Below, in pieces: positions 16,241 through 26,267 of a stretch of 64,000 nucleotides of DNA. The position numbers and the translations under genes are program-made. Where the stretch lies: contig CAXORL010000001.1 in NCBI GenBank assembly GCA_964211495.1, forward strand, positions 62,001 through 126,000, in the 5' to 3' direction. Under the pieces are notes generated by a model that saw only the letters and a program-made list of their open reading frames with translations, searched no databases and had not been told where the DNA came from. The stretch is from Faucicola osloensis_B (GTDB lineage Bacteria > Pseudomonadota > Gammaproteobacteria > Pseudomonadales > Moraxellaceae). Each line of letters begins with the position of its first letter. Position 1 is the first letter of the stretch.

Positions 16241-19200
16241 TTATTTATAAGGTGTTACACACACATTATAACCAGAACCACTGTCTATTGGATTGATAAC
16301 CGCGCCATCAGCAAAGGGACTACGCCAGTTTGGACGAATAGTAAAATCGGTGATATCTGTTACTAGCACTGGGAATTCAAATTTTGAACGCTGCTGTACA
16401 TATTCAGTCCCATCGACTTTAGTAGTGACACGCACATTTGCGGTAAACCAGTTGGCGGTGTCTTTGGCATAGCGTAGTTTGATGTCAAGTTTACCTGTGG
16501 CATCGGTGGTTAACGTCGCTGTGCCATCTTGCGTTAGTACGCTACCATCGCTACCTAAAATAGCGACTGGATTAAATGGGTCTAGTTTACCATTGGTGTT
16601 GGTGTCTTCGCCACCATCCAGAATGTTGTTAAGGTTGAGGTCTTCAGCACGACAGGTAATATCTTCAATCTTGGTTGGTATGATGCCAAGAGTTTTGCTA
16701 AAGTCTCGGTAAGCACGCATACCCCAAGCGACTGCATTGCCAGAGGCATCTGTAGCGGCATAGAACTCGCCACCACGGTAGTAGTCAGGAATCACAGAAA
16801 CAGAGACAGGTTGATTCACCACAGGTTTACCAGTGCTGTTAACCACGTAAATAGAGCCATTCATGATGTAATATACTTGATCATCGCTTGAGGCAACTTT
16901 ATCAGAGAAGCTTACCCCAATCGATGCGGCTTGATTTTGTACCGTGAGTGTTTTGGTAGCAGTTTTTGGAGAGTTAATCAGCATATCAGTATTGCCAACG
17001 CGTACGGCTTTGACATCACTCTTGATTTGTACGGCATCGACTGCGGTGGGCACTTTACCTGCATAGTAGCGGATAGTTGCAAGACCAGTTTCATCAGTGA
17101 GCACGTAGGCATTACTAATTCTGCCGCCTGAAGCATCTTTGACAAGTGAGAACTCAACAATCGCGTTTTTGATAGGACGATCTAGGCTATCTTTGACGGT
17201 TGCTGTAACTTTGGCTTCACCATTGGTATTAACAATCGTGATGTCAGAGTTTAAGAAGAATTTATCTACGTTTCTGGAAATAAAGCTAATATTATCACTG
17301 AGTAATGGCTTGGCTTGTTCATCTTCAACTGTCAACACTGCATTACCTGGGGTACCTGAGGTAAGGCTGAACACAGCTTTCCCACCTGTGATAACCGCTG
17401 GTATACGCGTACCGGACTGACCATTAACAGTGAGTTGTCCTTTGGTGGTTGATAAATACACTTTGGTATTGTCAGCAACTGTTGGAGTATTGACAGTAAT
17501 CGTATAAGGCTGATCAACCAATGCTTCATTACTGACTGTATTAACCCCATTTTGGCTAACAGTGATGGTGGTGGTATTTGGGGTAAGCTTGGTCAAAGTA
17601 TAAAGATTGCTAAATACTTGATAACTCGCTGGATTAGCTTGATTACTTACACGAACTGCTAGGTTGATTTTACTACCGACATCGGCGCCTAACTGCGAAA
17701 CAGTCTTGGTAACATTATAGGTACCTGCCGCATTGGTAACAGCTGTCGCGACAACAGTCGTTGGGTCATTTTCGTTAAACAATTCGATGTTGGTATTAGC
17801 GATGCCCTTTTGGGTGCCATCAAGTAGTGTCCCTGTCAATGTCACATTGTCAGTTGGCAATACAGAGGTTTGCGAAGCAGTAGCATTTTGAATCACTGTG
17901 CCTGATACTGCAATATCTAATGTCTGTTCTTCGGCTTGGTAATTGCCATCATTGACAATTACTTTTACTTTAGCATCATGGTTAAGTTTGGATAACAAGC
18001 CTATATCGCTTTGTTTAAGCGTGACAACGACATTGCCGCTGCTGTCAGTAGTTAAGGATGAAGTTTTATCAAAAGATAGACCATAGCTAACACCATTATC
18101 CAATATTTGTAGATATACAGGGACATTCGCTTTGATACCACCTTTAGTATCAGTGACATGAATCGTTAGAGTCATTTCATCACTGCCAGTAGTTAAGCTA
18201 TCTTTTGACTTATTGACAAAGAATTGATAAGCAGGAGTATTGGCATTGCTTGTCGCACCACGGACAGTAGTAGTACCCACAGAAACACCAGATTGGGCAA
18301 TGACGACTAAACCATTTTGTAAAGCAGTCGTTGCCTTGGCAAGGTCTTTGATTTCAACTTCAATGGTTGCTTCACCATTGGCGTTGGTATTCACAACCGC
18401 ACCTGTGTTATTGACCAAGCCAGAATCCGTTGGAACTTTAAAGCTGACTTGCGCATTTGGCACGACGGCGCCGTTTTTATCTATTGCCAGCGCTGTGACT
18501 TTAACTTTTGAGCCAACAGCCAATTGAATTGCTGAATCACTGGTTAATAGCAAGGTGTTGACGCTATTGGCCGTAATCGCTTCTTGGGTTCTTAAGGTAA
18601 CCGTTGAGCTAGTGATAGCACCGGCAGTTGCTTTAAATGACAGGCCGCTCGTTTGTAGATAATATTTTTGGTCTGGGGTGAGCGCACCGACTTTTAAAGT
18701 TAATACCGCTTCACCATTGGCATTTGTGGTTGCCTGAAGTGGGGTGGTATTAGTTATACCCGTTGCAGCTGCCGCATCCAATAGCGTAAAGCTAACTGGC
18801 ATGTTCGCTAGGCTGAAATTTTTGGCATCACGCACTTGGGCAGTCACATTGATAGTATCACCATTATTGGTAGTTAGCGTATTAACATCTGTAACCAAAT
18901 TGACTTCAGCAATGTCATTCACCGTCGGTTGTGCGGCGGTTTTGGTGAGAGGTACATTGAGTGTTTGTGTTACATTACCGTTAGATACGGCTGTTACCAT
19001 ATAGCCACTTGCAATCAATTTCTCCGCTTTGGCTGGGTCTATCACGCGTAGACGGATATAAGCCGTACCCTTAGGGATAATTACCGCTCGCTCGCCAATC
19101 ATCGGCTCTACAGGTGCAGCGACTTCACTGGTCAATACTGTAGAAGGTGATAAGCTCACAATGCCAGTGGTTGTCGGGTCTGGCAAGTTGAAAGTAACAG

Positions 19201-22200
19201 GCGCATTGGTAACAGCACCGTTTTGGGCATCGACTGTGTGAGCCATCACAATGAACTCATTGCCCTGGCTCAATACGACTGGCGTATTTGGGAAATTCTC
19301 TAAAACCACCTTATCAATGCTCACTTCATTGACAGCTTTAGCTTTTAGCGTGATTTCACCTGTGGCACCACTTGGGGCAGTGACTTTAACTTTTAGACCA
19401 TTTTGTAGATAGGCTTTTTGGCTAGCGGTTAATAAGTTTTTGACTTCTAAATCGATACTAGCTTCGCCTTTCTCGTCCGTTTTCACGGTTGTGCCGGTGA
19501 TGTTAAAGACATTAGTCAACGCTGGATCTGGGATACTAAATGTCAAATCACTTGCAGGGACACCGCCAAAGTTACCATTCAATGCAGAAGCAGTCACATG
19601 GACTTTAGAGCCTGCCATCATCAAGATATCATCTCTATCAGCGGTGACAGCAATAGAGGTAACCACGCTATCAATCCCTGCATCTCTAGCAGAGAGTTTA
19701 ATTGGATTAATTTTGGTGCCATTTGGTACTGTTGCGTTGACTACTAAACCATTAGTAAGTAGATAATTACGCTGGGCAGCGGATAAAGCGTCAATACGTA
19801 GCTTGATAACGGCTTTGCCTTGCGTATCGGTAGTAACCGTTGACCCTGATAAATTAGCAATACCCGTTGATTCCAACCCTGGCAATGAGAAAGTGACAGG
19901 TACTTTGCTTAATGGGCCTTGATTGGCATCTGCTACTGTCGCAGTAATATCAAAGGTGGTACCCACGGTCAAATCGAAAATATTATTAGATAAACTACTA
20001 CTCAATACACTTTGTTTGACTAACGCAATGTTAGCTTCGACTGGCACAGCTGAAGGATCGACACCTTTTAGGGTGATATTGCCTGTAACGTCAGCTGGCG
20101 TCGTGTTCATGGTATTCTTAGACACCGCTTGGATGCTGATACCGTTTTGAATCAGGTAGTCTTTGGCAGCTGTCGATTTGACTTCTAGCTCAATCGTGGC
20201 TTCTCCGCTAGCATTGGTGGTGATATTTGAGGTATCAGAAACTGCATACACACCCGATACGGATGGGTTAGTTAGCAGATTGAATTCAACAGGTGCGCCG
20301 CCAATACCAGTATTATTACCATTGAGTACTGACGCAGTCACAGTGAAGCGTTCCCCAATTTTGATATTAAATGGATTAACAGGGGAGGTTAATTTAACCG
20401 ATTTGACATCAAGGCGTTTGACACTGGTATCCACGCCTTTTAATGTTAAGGCAGGTGCAGCTTTACCGTTGGATGTGGCATTGATGGTAAAACCGCTAAG
20501 TAATGCTTGTTTTTGCGCATCTGTAAGCGATTTCACCTCTAAAGTAATGACCGCTTCACCCTTATCATCTGTTAATACCGTAGAAGCGGATAAACTGGCT
20601 ACACCTGTATCTGCAAAGCTTGGTAGAGTAAACGTGACAGGCGTGTTTTTAACCACACCTTTTTGGTCGTCCAATACAGTAGCGACCACTTTAACTTGAC
20701 TACCAATGGTCAAAGGAATATTTGACCCTGTTAGATTAACTGTGCTTACCGATACTTCATTGGCCGCTTTAGCAGCAAGATTAATAACACCTTGTCGACC
20801 ATTTTGTGCGGCTACAGTTACATTTAAACCATTTAAAAGTGCCGCTTTCTGAGCATCAGTCAAGGTTGTTTTAACTTCAAGGTCAATAATGGCTTCGCCT
20901 TTGTCATCAGTAGTAACGCTAGAGCCGCTTAAATTAAAGACACCTGTTAATGCTGGATTTGGAATATTGACGGTTAGGTTTTGGCCTTTAATCCCCCCAA
21001 AATTCTTGTCAAGTGCAACAGCGGTGACACGTACACGACTACCTGCCGCCATAATAATATTGTTGGAATCAGCCGTAACTGAAATTGAATCAATTGTATT
21101 ATCGGGCGTCGTAACGCTTTTAGCAGAGAGCTGTAGCGGTGAAATTACTGTACCATTAGGCACTGTGGCTTTAACTGTCAAGCCATTGGTAAGTAAATAG
21201 TTACGTTGGTCTGCAGACAATGATTTAATTTCAAGATTAATGATTGCTTCACCATTGGCATTGGTGACGATGGTAGAACCTGACAGATTAGCGATACCTG
21301 TTTTATCTAAATCAGGTAAGGTAAAACTAACAGGTACGCCATCTAATTTGCCATTGTTAGCATCTGCGATGGATGCTGTGATTGACAGCTTATTACCTAC
21401 CGTCAGATCAAATGGGTTCACGCTAGATACTAATAAAGCTTTACTGACTTTAGCAATATTGGCACTTAACGTTGGATCGGTGCCAAGAATAGTTTTCTTG
21501 CCGCTGATATCAGCAGGTGGATTATTTAACGTGTTTTTAGCAATCGCAGTGATAGTTACGCCGTCAGTTAACAGTAATTGCTTAGCGGCTTCTGACTTAA
21601 CTTCAAGCTCAATAGTCGCTTCACCATTTACGTTGGTAATAACATTGCTCGTATCAGAGACAGCATAAACACCAGTCAAACTAGGATTGTCAATAGTAAA
21701 CTCAACAGGAGCGCCACCTATACCTGTATTGTTAGCACCTAATACAGATGCAGTAACTGTAAATCGCTCTCCTGTTTTGATATTAAATTTACTAATAGGG
21801 CTTGATAAATTGACTGCTTTTACATCAAAGCGCTTGATAGTATCCATGCCTGTTAAAGTAAGCGCAGGTGCCACTTTACCATTGGCAGTGGCATTGATAG
21901 TAAAGCCTTTTAATAAGTTGGCTCTTTGGGTATCAGTCAGCGACTGAACTTGCAATGTAATAATAGCCTGCCCCTTGTCATCGGTAATAATGGTTGATGG
22001 CGACAAACTTGTCACACCATAATCCGCTAAAGATGGTAGGTTAAAAGTTACTGGTGAGTTGGCAATGGTACCGTTTTGTGCATCGCTCACATTAGCAGTG
22101 ACTGTGAATTGGCTACCGACAGACAGAGGAATATTGGTGACATTGGAAGTTAAGTTAACATTTGAAACTACAACATCATTGACTGCTTTTGCCGATAATT

Positions 22201-24157
22201 TGATTTGACCAGTTTTACCATTGGCGGCAGTGATATCAACTACCAAACCATTAGCCAGTGCCTGTTTTTGTGCAGCAGTTAAGGCAGATTTGATTTGTAG
22301 GTTAAAAATCGCTTCGCCTTTTGAATCAGTGGTAATCGTTGAGCCTGTAATATTGTACACGCCCGTAGTTGATGGGTCTGGAATTTTAACCGTTAGAGTT
22401 TGATTCGCCAAGCCACCAAAATTTTTATCCAGTGCGATGGCAGTGACTTTGACAGTGCTACCCGCTGTCATCAAAATATTATCGCTATCTGCTACGACTG
22501 AAACACTTTCAACCGTAACAGGAAGGGTGGAAGATTGTTTGGCTGATAATTTTATAGGTGCAACACTAGTACCATTAGCAACTGATGCATTAATAGTTAA
22601 ACCATTACTAATTAAGTAGCTACGTTGAGTTGCATTAAGAGAGGTAAGGGATAAATTAATAGTGGCCTTGCCTTGGGCATCAGTGGTGACTGTTGAGCCC
22701 GACAAATTAGCGATACCCGTTTGATCTAGTCCAGGCAAGGTAAATGTCACTGGTACGTTAGCTAACGCACCTTGAGATGCATCTAACACATTGGCAGTCA
22801 CGGTAAACGTATTACCGACTGTTAAATCAAACTCGTTGTTAGTAAGATTAGAAGAAAGACCGACTTTTGAAACCTTAGTAATATTTTCATTAAATGCGGG
22901 GTCTTTACCCAAGATATTTAATTTATTTGTTACATCAACAGGGGTAGTGCCGGTCGTATTTTTTGCAGTGGCTGTGATATTAATGCCCTGTGACAATAGT
23001 TTGGCTTTAGCAGCTTCAGATTTTACTTCTATTTCAATGGTCGCCTCGCCACTGGCATTTGTTACGACATTAGAGGTATCAGAGACCGCATAAACACCTG
23101 TCGTACTTGGGTCATCAAGTTTAAATTGGACAGGTACACCACCTAGACCAGTGTTTGAACTATTTAACACTGAAGCAGTAACTGTGAATTTTTCACCAAC
23201 TTGTACATTAAAATTGGGCTTTGGTGTCGTTAGATTAACCTTTTGCACATCTAGCTTAGTCGTCGTACTACCTTGCTCGACTCCCTTTAAATTAATAGTA
23301 TTGGATGCAACACTACCTGTTCTCGCAGTTGAGTTGATAGTTAATCCAGTATTTAATAGATAACTTATTTGTTCATTTGACAAGGATTTGAGCTCTAACT
23401 CTAAATTTGCTTCACCTCTGTCATTGGTTAATACACTTAAATTACTATTAGCAAAAATACCACTAAGAACTGAATTTCCAATATTAAAATCGATAGTCGT
23501 GTTCGAAATGATATTATTGTCTTTATCCACTGCTAATGCCGTAACATTAACTTTCGTACCTTTTACTAACGTGATATTTTGGCTGTCGCTAATTAATAGT
23601 AAATTACTGACAGTCACGGTAGGCGTTGGGGTCGTAGTATTAACATCTGTGCCTTTGAGGGTTTTACTTGTTGACACTGTACCTACTGTGGTAGTCACAA
23701 CCAAACCATTTTGTTTTAAATAGTTTTTTTGATCATTGGTCAAAGACTTAATATCAAGTTTGATAACCGCTTTACCCGTGTCATCAGTGACTAAATTTGG
23801 ACTAATTCCACTAAACACGCCCGTTACGCTTGGGTCTGTAATCTGAACGCTTACCGGTACACTAGCAACACCGATATTATTACTGTTTAAGGCGTAGACA
23901 GTTAACTCTACACTATCGCCAACATTCATATAAAAATCAGAACTGGTACTGACTAATTGAACTTTTTTGACACTGGCAAGATTGGTCGTAGTGGTCGAAT
24001 CTGTACCGGTGCTTGGGTTGGTGACACTGACCGTACCTGTTTTCACAGGCGGGGGCAATGTATCATTACCGCCACCACCGCCACAACCAGCGAGGGCAAG
24101 TGCGGTCGTCAATGCAGAGAGTTGAAAGGACTTGATTAGGTTGGTAGAGATAGCCAT
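16241..24157 (-). CDS. Giant lipoprotein of repeated bacterial Ig-like (Big-1) domains
   Basis: 2638 residues. A signal peptide ends in lipobox L-A-G-C with Cys at residue 25, followed by a run of five glycines. About 16-17 Ig-like domains of roughly 115-120 residues follow to about residue 2060; each shows a VxxGxxxxVTAxxxD start, a PVxFxLP strand, and a T(N/D)xxGEAxIxLxVKSL segment. From about residue 303 to 1725 four domain types (A-B-C-D) repeat three times, seen at DNA level as a 1419-1425 bp period. The C-terminal 570 residues hold further beta-rich domains, a Ca-binding-like D/N-rich loop (about 2502-2526) and a Cys near the end. I see no beta-barrel, autotransporter or LPXTG anchor. 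Probably a lipid-anchored surface adhesin or stalk, by analogy with other Big-1 proteins. Confidence 0.85.
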   Translation of the reverse strand: MAISTNLIKSFQLSALTTALALAGCGGGGGNDTLPPPVKTGTVSVTNPSTGTDSTTTTNLASVKKVQLVSTSSDFYMNVGDSVELTVYALNSNNIGVASVPVSVQITDPSVTGVFSGISPNLVTDDTGKAVIKLDIKSLTNDQKNYLKQNGLVVTTTVGTVSTSKTLKGTDVNTTTPTPTVTVSNLLLISDSQNITLVKGTKVNVTALAVDKDNNIISNTTIDFNIGNSVLSGIFANSNLSVLTNDRGEANLELELKSLSNEQISYLLNTGLTINSTARTGSVASNTINLKGVEQGSTTTKLDVQKVNLTTPKPNFNVQVGEKFTVTASVLNSSNTGLGGVPVQFKLDDPSTTGVYAVSDTSNVVTNASGEATIEIEVKSEAAKAKLLSQGINITATAKNTTGTTPVDVTNKLNILGKDPAFNENITKVSKVGLSSNLTNNEFDLTVGNTFTVTANVLDASQGALANVPVTFTLPGLDQTGIANLSGSTVTTDAQGKATINLSLTSLNATQRSYLISNGLTINASVANGTSVAPIKLSAKQSSTLPVTVESVSVVADSDNILMTAGSTVKVTAIALDKNFGGLANQTLTVKIPDPSTTGVYNITGSTITTDSKGEAIFNLQIKSALTAAQKQALANGLVVDITAANGKTGQIKLSAKAVNDVVVSNVNLTSNVTNIPLSVGSQFTVTANVSDAQNGTIANSPVTFNLPSLADYGVTSLSPSTIITDDKGQAIITLQVQSLTDTQRANLLKGFTINATANGKVAPALTLTGMDTIKRFDVKAVNLSSPISKFNIKTGERFTVTASVLGANNTGIGGAPVEFTIDNPSLTGVYAVSDTSNVITNVNGEATIELEVKSEAAKQLLLTDGVTITAIAKNTLNNPPADISGKKTILGTDPTLSANIAKVSKALLVSSVNPFDLTVGNKLSITASIADANNGKLDGVPVSFTLPDLDKTGIANLSGSTIVTNANGEAIINLEIKSLSADQRNYLLTNGLTVKATVPNGTVISPLQLSAKSVTTPDNTIDSISVTADSNNIIMAAGSRVRVTAVALDKNFGGIKGQNLTVNIPNPALTGVFNLSGSSVTTDDKGEAIIDLEVKTTLTDAQKAALLNGLNVTVAAQNGRQGVINLAAKAANEVSVSTVNLTGSNIPLTIGSQVKVVATVLDDQKGVVKNTPVTFTLPSFADTGVASLSASTVLTDDKGEAVITLEVKSLTDAQKQALLSGFTINATSNGKAAPALTLKGVDTSVKRLDVKSVKLTSPVNPFNIKIGERFTVTASVLNGNNTGIGGAPVEFNLLTNPSVSGVYAVSDTSNITTNASGEATIELEVKSTAAKDYLIQNGISIQAVSKNTMNTTPADVTGNITLKGVDPSAVPVEANIALVKQSVLSSSLSNNIFDLTVGTTFDITATVADANQGPLSKVPVTFSLPGLESTGIANLSGSTVTTDTQGKAVIKLRIDALSAAQRNYLLTNGLVVNATVPNGTKINPIKLSARDAGIDSVVTSIAVTADRDDILMMAGSKVHVTASALNGNFGGVPASDLTFSIPDPALTNVFNITGTTVKTDEKGEASIDLEVKNLLTASQKAYLQNGLKVKVTAPSGATGEITLKAKAVNEVSIDKVVLENFPNTPVVLSQGNEFIVMAHTVDAQNGAVTNAPVTFNLPDPTTTGIVSLSPSTVLTSEVAAPVEPMIGERAVIIPKGTAYIRLRVIDPAKAEKLIASGYMVTAVSNGNVTQTLNVPLTKTAAQPTVNDIAEVNLVTDVNTLTTNNGDTINVTAQVRDAKNFSLANMPVSFTLLDAAAATGITNTTPLQATTNANGEAVLTLKVGALTPDQKYYLQTSGLSFKATAGAITSSTVTLRTQEAITANSVNTLLLTSDSAIQLAVGSKVKVTALAIDKNGAVVPNAQVSFKVPTDSGLVNNTGAVVNTNANGEATIEVEIKDLAKATTALQNGLVVIAQSGVSVGTTTVRGATSNANTPAYQFFVNKSKDSLTTGSDEMTLTIHVTDTKGGIKANVPVYLQILDNGVSYGLSFDKTSSLTTDSSGNVVVTLKQSDIGLLSKLNHDAKVKVIVNDGNYQAEEQTLDIAVSGTVIQNATASQTSVLPTDNVTLTGTLLDGTQKGIANTNIELFNENDPTTVVATAVTNAAGTYNVTKTVSQLGADVGSKINLAVRVSNQANPASYQVFSNLYTLTKLTPNTTTITVSQNGVNTVSNEALVDQPYTITVNTPTVADNTKVYLSTTKGQLTVNGQSGTRIPAVITGGKAVFSLTSGTPGNAVLTVEDEQAKPLLSDNISFISRNVDKFFLNSDITIVNTNGEAKVTATVKDSLDRPIKNAIVEFSLVKDASGGRISNAYVLTDETGLATIRYYAGKVPTAVDAVQIKSDVKAVRVGNTDMLINSPKTATKTLTVQNQAASIGVSFSDKVASSDDQVYYIMNGSIYVVNSTGKPVVNQPVSVSVIPDYYRGGEFYAATDASGNAVAWGMRAYRDFSKTLGIIPTKIEDITCRAEDLNLNNILDGGEDTNTNGKLDPFNPVAILGSDGSVLTQDGTATLTTDATGKLDIKLRYAKDTANWFTANVRVTTKVDGTEYVQQRSKFEFPVLVTDITDFTIRPNWRSPFADGAVINPIDSGSGYNVCVTPYK
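18957..23250 (-). repeat. Threefold 1.42-kb higher-order repeat within the giant lipoprotein gene
   Basis: The marker TATCAGA(G/A)A from the SDTS codons recurs at 23077, 21652 and 20233, spacings of 1425 and 1419 bp, both multiples of three. Each unit encodes four Ig-like domains with their own signatures: GVYAVSDTSN (A), TGIANLSGST (B), DKNFGG or GNFGG (C), and (V/I)(T/A/V)SLS(P/A)ST (D). Same-letter domains resemble each other more than their neighbours. The outer limits given are approximate. Confidence 0.85.
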
Positions 24158-24502
24158 AAAGTTATCCTAGAGAAAGTAAGTAAGGCTGCTAAATAAATCG
24201 AGAGAGATAAATAGAATAAGAAAAAATTACCAATTTTTCGATGAGCAGAAAATGTTACGTGATTGATGCTAAAATATAATTTTTGATGCTGTCTACTTTA
24301 CTAAGTTTGTACAAAAGTTACAACAAATTCTAATCATAATTTGATGAATTTAATCGAATTGAAATTATAAAGTATCAACAAGATTTCTAAATTTAACGCT
24401 ATTTTTTTAGAGGGCGTATAAAGAAGTTGCCCTGCATCTACGATATTGCTAAAAATTCACTAACCACCACAATGCCAAAAAATGTAAATTAAGTGATAAA
24501 AT
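24158..24502. other. AT-rich divergent intergenic region
   Basis: About 345 nt between the divergent giant lipoprotein gene and the membrane protein gene at 24503. It is very AT-rich and probably holds both promoters; no motif is strong enough to call. I see no gene in it. Confidence 0.6.
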
Positions 24503-26092
24503 ATGCTGTCAAAAAATCCTTCAACACCTTTTAATATCATTGACCATATATCGTTATATCATTTTTGGGCAAACGCTCTGCCACCATTGCTACCGCTAGT
24601 CGCAGATGAGTCACAACTATCAATTTGTTATCTAAAAAAAGTCGTGCCTGAGATATTAAAAGTCGGGCTTTATCAGTTATCGGCAAAAATTCAGCAAAAT
24701 CCGTCATTAATACATCAAACTTTGCCGCAGGTAACAGATAAAAATAGTTTTACCCCCGAATCTTTCACTGCTTTAGTTACAAAAAATTTGACTGAAAACG
24801 GCATTAATTTTGTAACTCTAAAACAACTGTCTAAAAAAAGCGCATCGATTTTTGAGCAGTGGTTTGATGATGAAACCCAAAAAACCATGATTGCCGGCGT
24901 GCTACTGGAAAAAACCCATCTGCCCTTAGATAACCTGTTAACTATTTGGCAAACCATCACTGCATTGGCGTTGATAAATTTGGCAGATATGATAAGTTCA
25001 CTACAAAACAACATAGACTCAGCGCAGATTACTGAGTGGCTTGCGATGCAGCCGGTTTTTTTTATGTCACCACAAGATACGGCGCTGATGAATGCAGTGG
25101 GTTTTAGGCGCGTTGTCAGTTTTCAAGCAATGCAGCAACAGCAATTAAAATGGTCACAAATTCAAAATATTACGGACTTGCCTGTCTATCAACAGCATAT
25201 TGTCCAGCAAATGACTATTTATAAAGCGTCCAATTTTTTTTACATTGCGCCAATGACCATCCCGCATGCTCACTTCAATCAACATGTGATTTCAACCGGT
25301 AACCGCCAAATAAATAAAGCGGTGAGGTCAAACGCACAAACAGCGCTTTCAGCCAGCGATATTTTTGCCAAACCGCAAGTTCGCAAACCCACTCGTTGGA
25401 TAGATAAGCTACAAAAAAATTGGATTGCGACAGCCACCGTATTATCTGTCGCCGTTTTTGGCGGAATAGAGGCATTGGTGAGCGTCAAAGATAAGCCTAC
25501 CGCCACCCAACCCTCAGCAGAAATGTCAGTGGCACACTCGGTTTATCATGATGTGGCGATAGTAAAAGTCGCCTCTGTAGCCGATATGAATAATCCGATT
25601 ACAATGACTGAGCGTGGCAAAAAAGCAGCTATCTCTGAATTACAAGATAGTAATAAACCACAAGATAATAAGCATTCAGCGCAAGCTGAAAAAGCGCAAG
25701 ATACGAGAAAATCCGACACAAAGCAGCCTAACAAAGACCGCAAAAAAACGACCAGCCCTGATTTTGGCAATGACTCTAATGCTGACTCTAAAAAAGATGT
25801 TAAAAAAGCTAGCTTAGTGACCCAAGGCGACAAGCAATCCTCTGAAAAAGCTGCTAGCGCTAGCAAAAAATCAGCGGCTAACGATAAAACTGTAAAACAA
25901 AAAGCGCCACAAAAAGCGCAGAAAGCCTCATTGTCAACAACCGCCACTGACAAAAAATCCGCTAAAAAGCCTGACAAACAGGCAAATAATACGATGGATA
26001 ATAAGGCAGATGACAAACTGAATAACAAGGTGCGTAATAAGGTAAACAATGAGGCGAATAACAAACCCAATAGTAAATCCAAAACTCATTAA
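24503..26092 (+). CDS. Membrane protein of unknown function with Lys/Asn-rich tail
   Basis: 529 residues, not recognised. The N-terminal 290 residues look globular and mostly helical, with an early FNIIDHISLYHF segment. One strong membrane helix lies at about residues 310-330 (WIATATVLSVAVFGGIEAL). After it come 190 residues of low complexity, rich in Lys, Ser, Asp, Asn and Ala, ending in N-N-K repeats. With Arg/Lys before the helix, the N-terminal part is probably cytoplasmic and the charged tail periplasmic. The start has no good ribosome binding site. It is divergent from the giant lipoprotein gene and upstream of pyrC; a functional link to either is not shown. Confidence 0.72.
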   Translation: MLSKNPSTPFNIIDHISLYHFWANALPPLLPLVADESQLSICYLKKVVPEILKVGLYQLSAKIQQNPSLIHQTLPQVTDKNSFTPESFTALVTKNLTENGINFVTLKQLSKKSASIFEQWFDDETQKTMIAGVLLEKTHLPLDNLLTIWQTITALALINLADMISSLQNNIDSAQITEWLAMQPVFFMSPQDTALMNAVGFRRVVSFQAMQQQQLKWSQIQNITDLPVYQQHIVQQMTIYKASNFFYIAPMTIPHAHFNQHVISTGNRQINKAVRSNAQTALSASDIFAKPQVRKPTRWIDKLQKNWIATATVLSVAVFGGIEALVSVKDKPTATQPSAEMSVAHSVYHDVAIVKVASVADMNNPITMTERGKKAAISELQDSNKPQDNKHSAQAEKAQDTRKSDTKQPNKDRKKTTSPDFGNDSNADSKKDVKKASLVTQGDKQSSEKAASASKKSAANDKTVKQKAPQKAQKASLSTTATDKKSAKKPDKQANNTMDNKADDKLNNKVRNKVNNEANNKPNSKSKTH

Positions 26093-26267
26093 CACCGTTA
26101 TCAAAACGACATAAACTGACGTATTATTTGTCGGTGTACTTAGCTTGCGAATATTTTCATGTCGTTTTTTGCCTAAAACTGCTATGATGCACAAGTTTTT
26201 CAACGCTTCAATTATCGGTTTTTGACGTTGTTTTTTTAAGGCACTCTCAAAACTGTTCGAGGAAATC

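Noticed and set aside
18957..23250. Possible CRISPR array because of regular repeats
   Set aside because: The repeats are 1.4 kb apart, in frame, diverged, and encode protein domains.
19440..23723. A series of plus-strand open frames of 60-178 codons
   Set aside because: They are the antisense of the repeated Ig-like domains and recur with the same spacing because the real gene repeats.
25546..26082. 178-codon minus-strand frame
   Set aside because: It is antisense to the low-complexity Lys/Asn-rich tail of the gene at 24503; skewed codon composition keeps it open.
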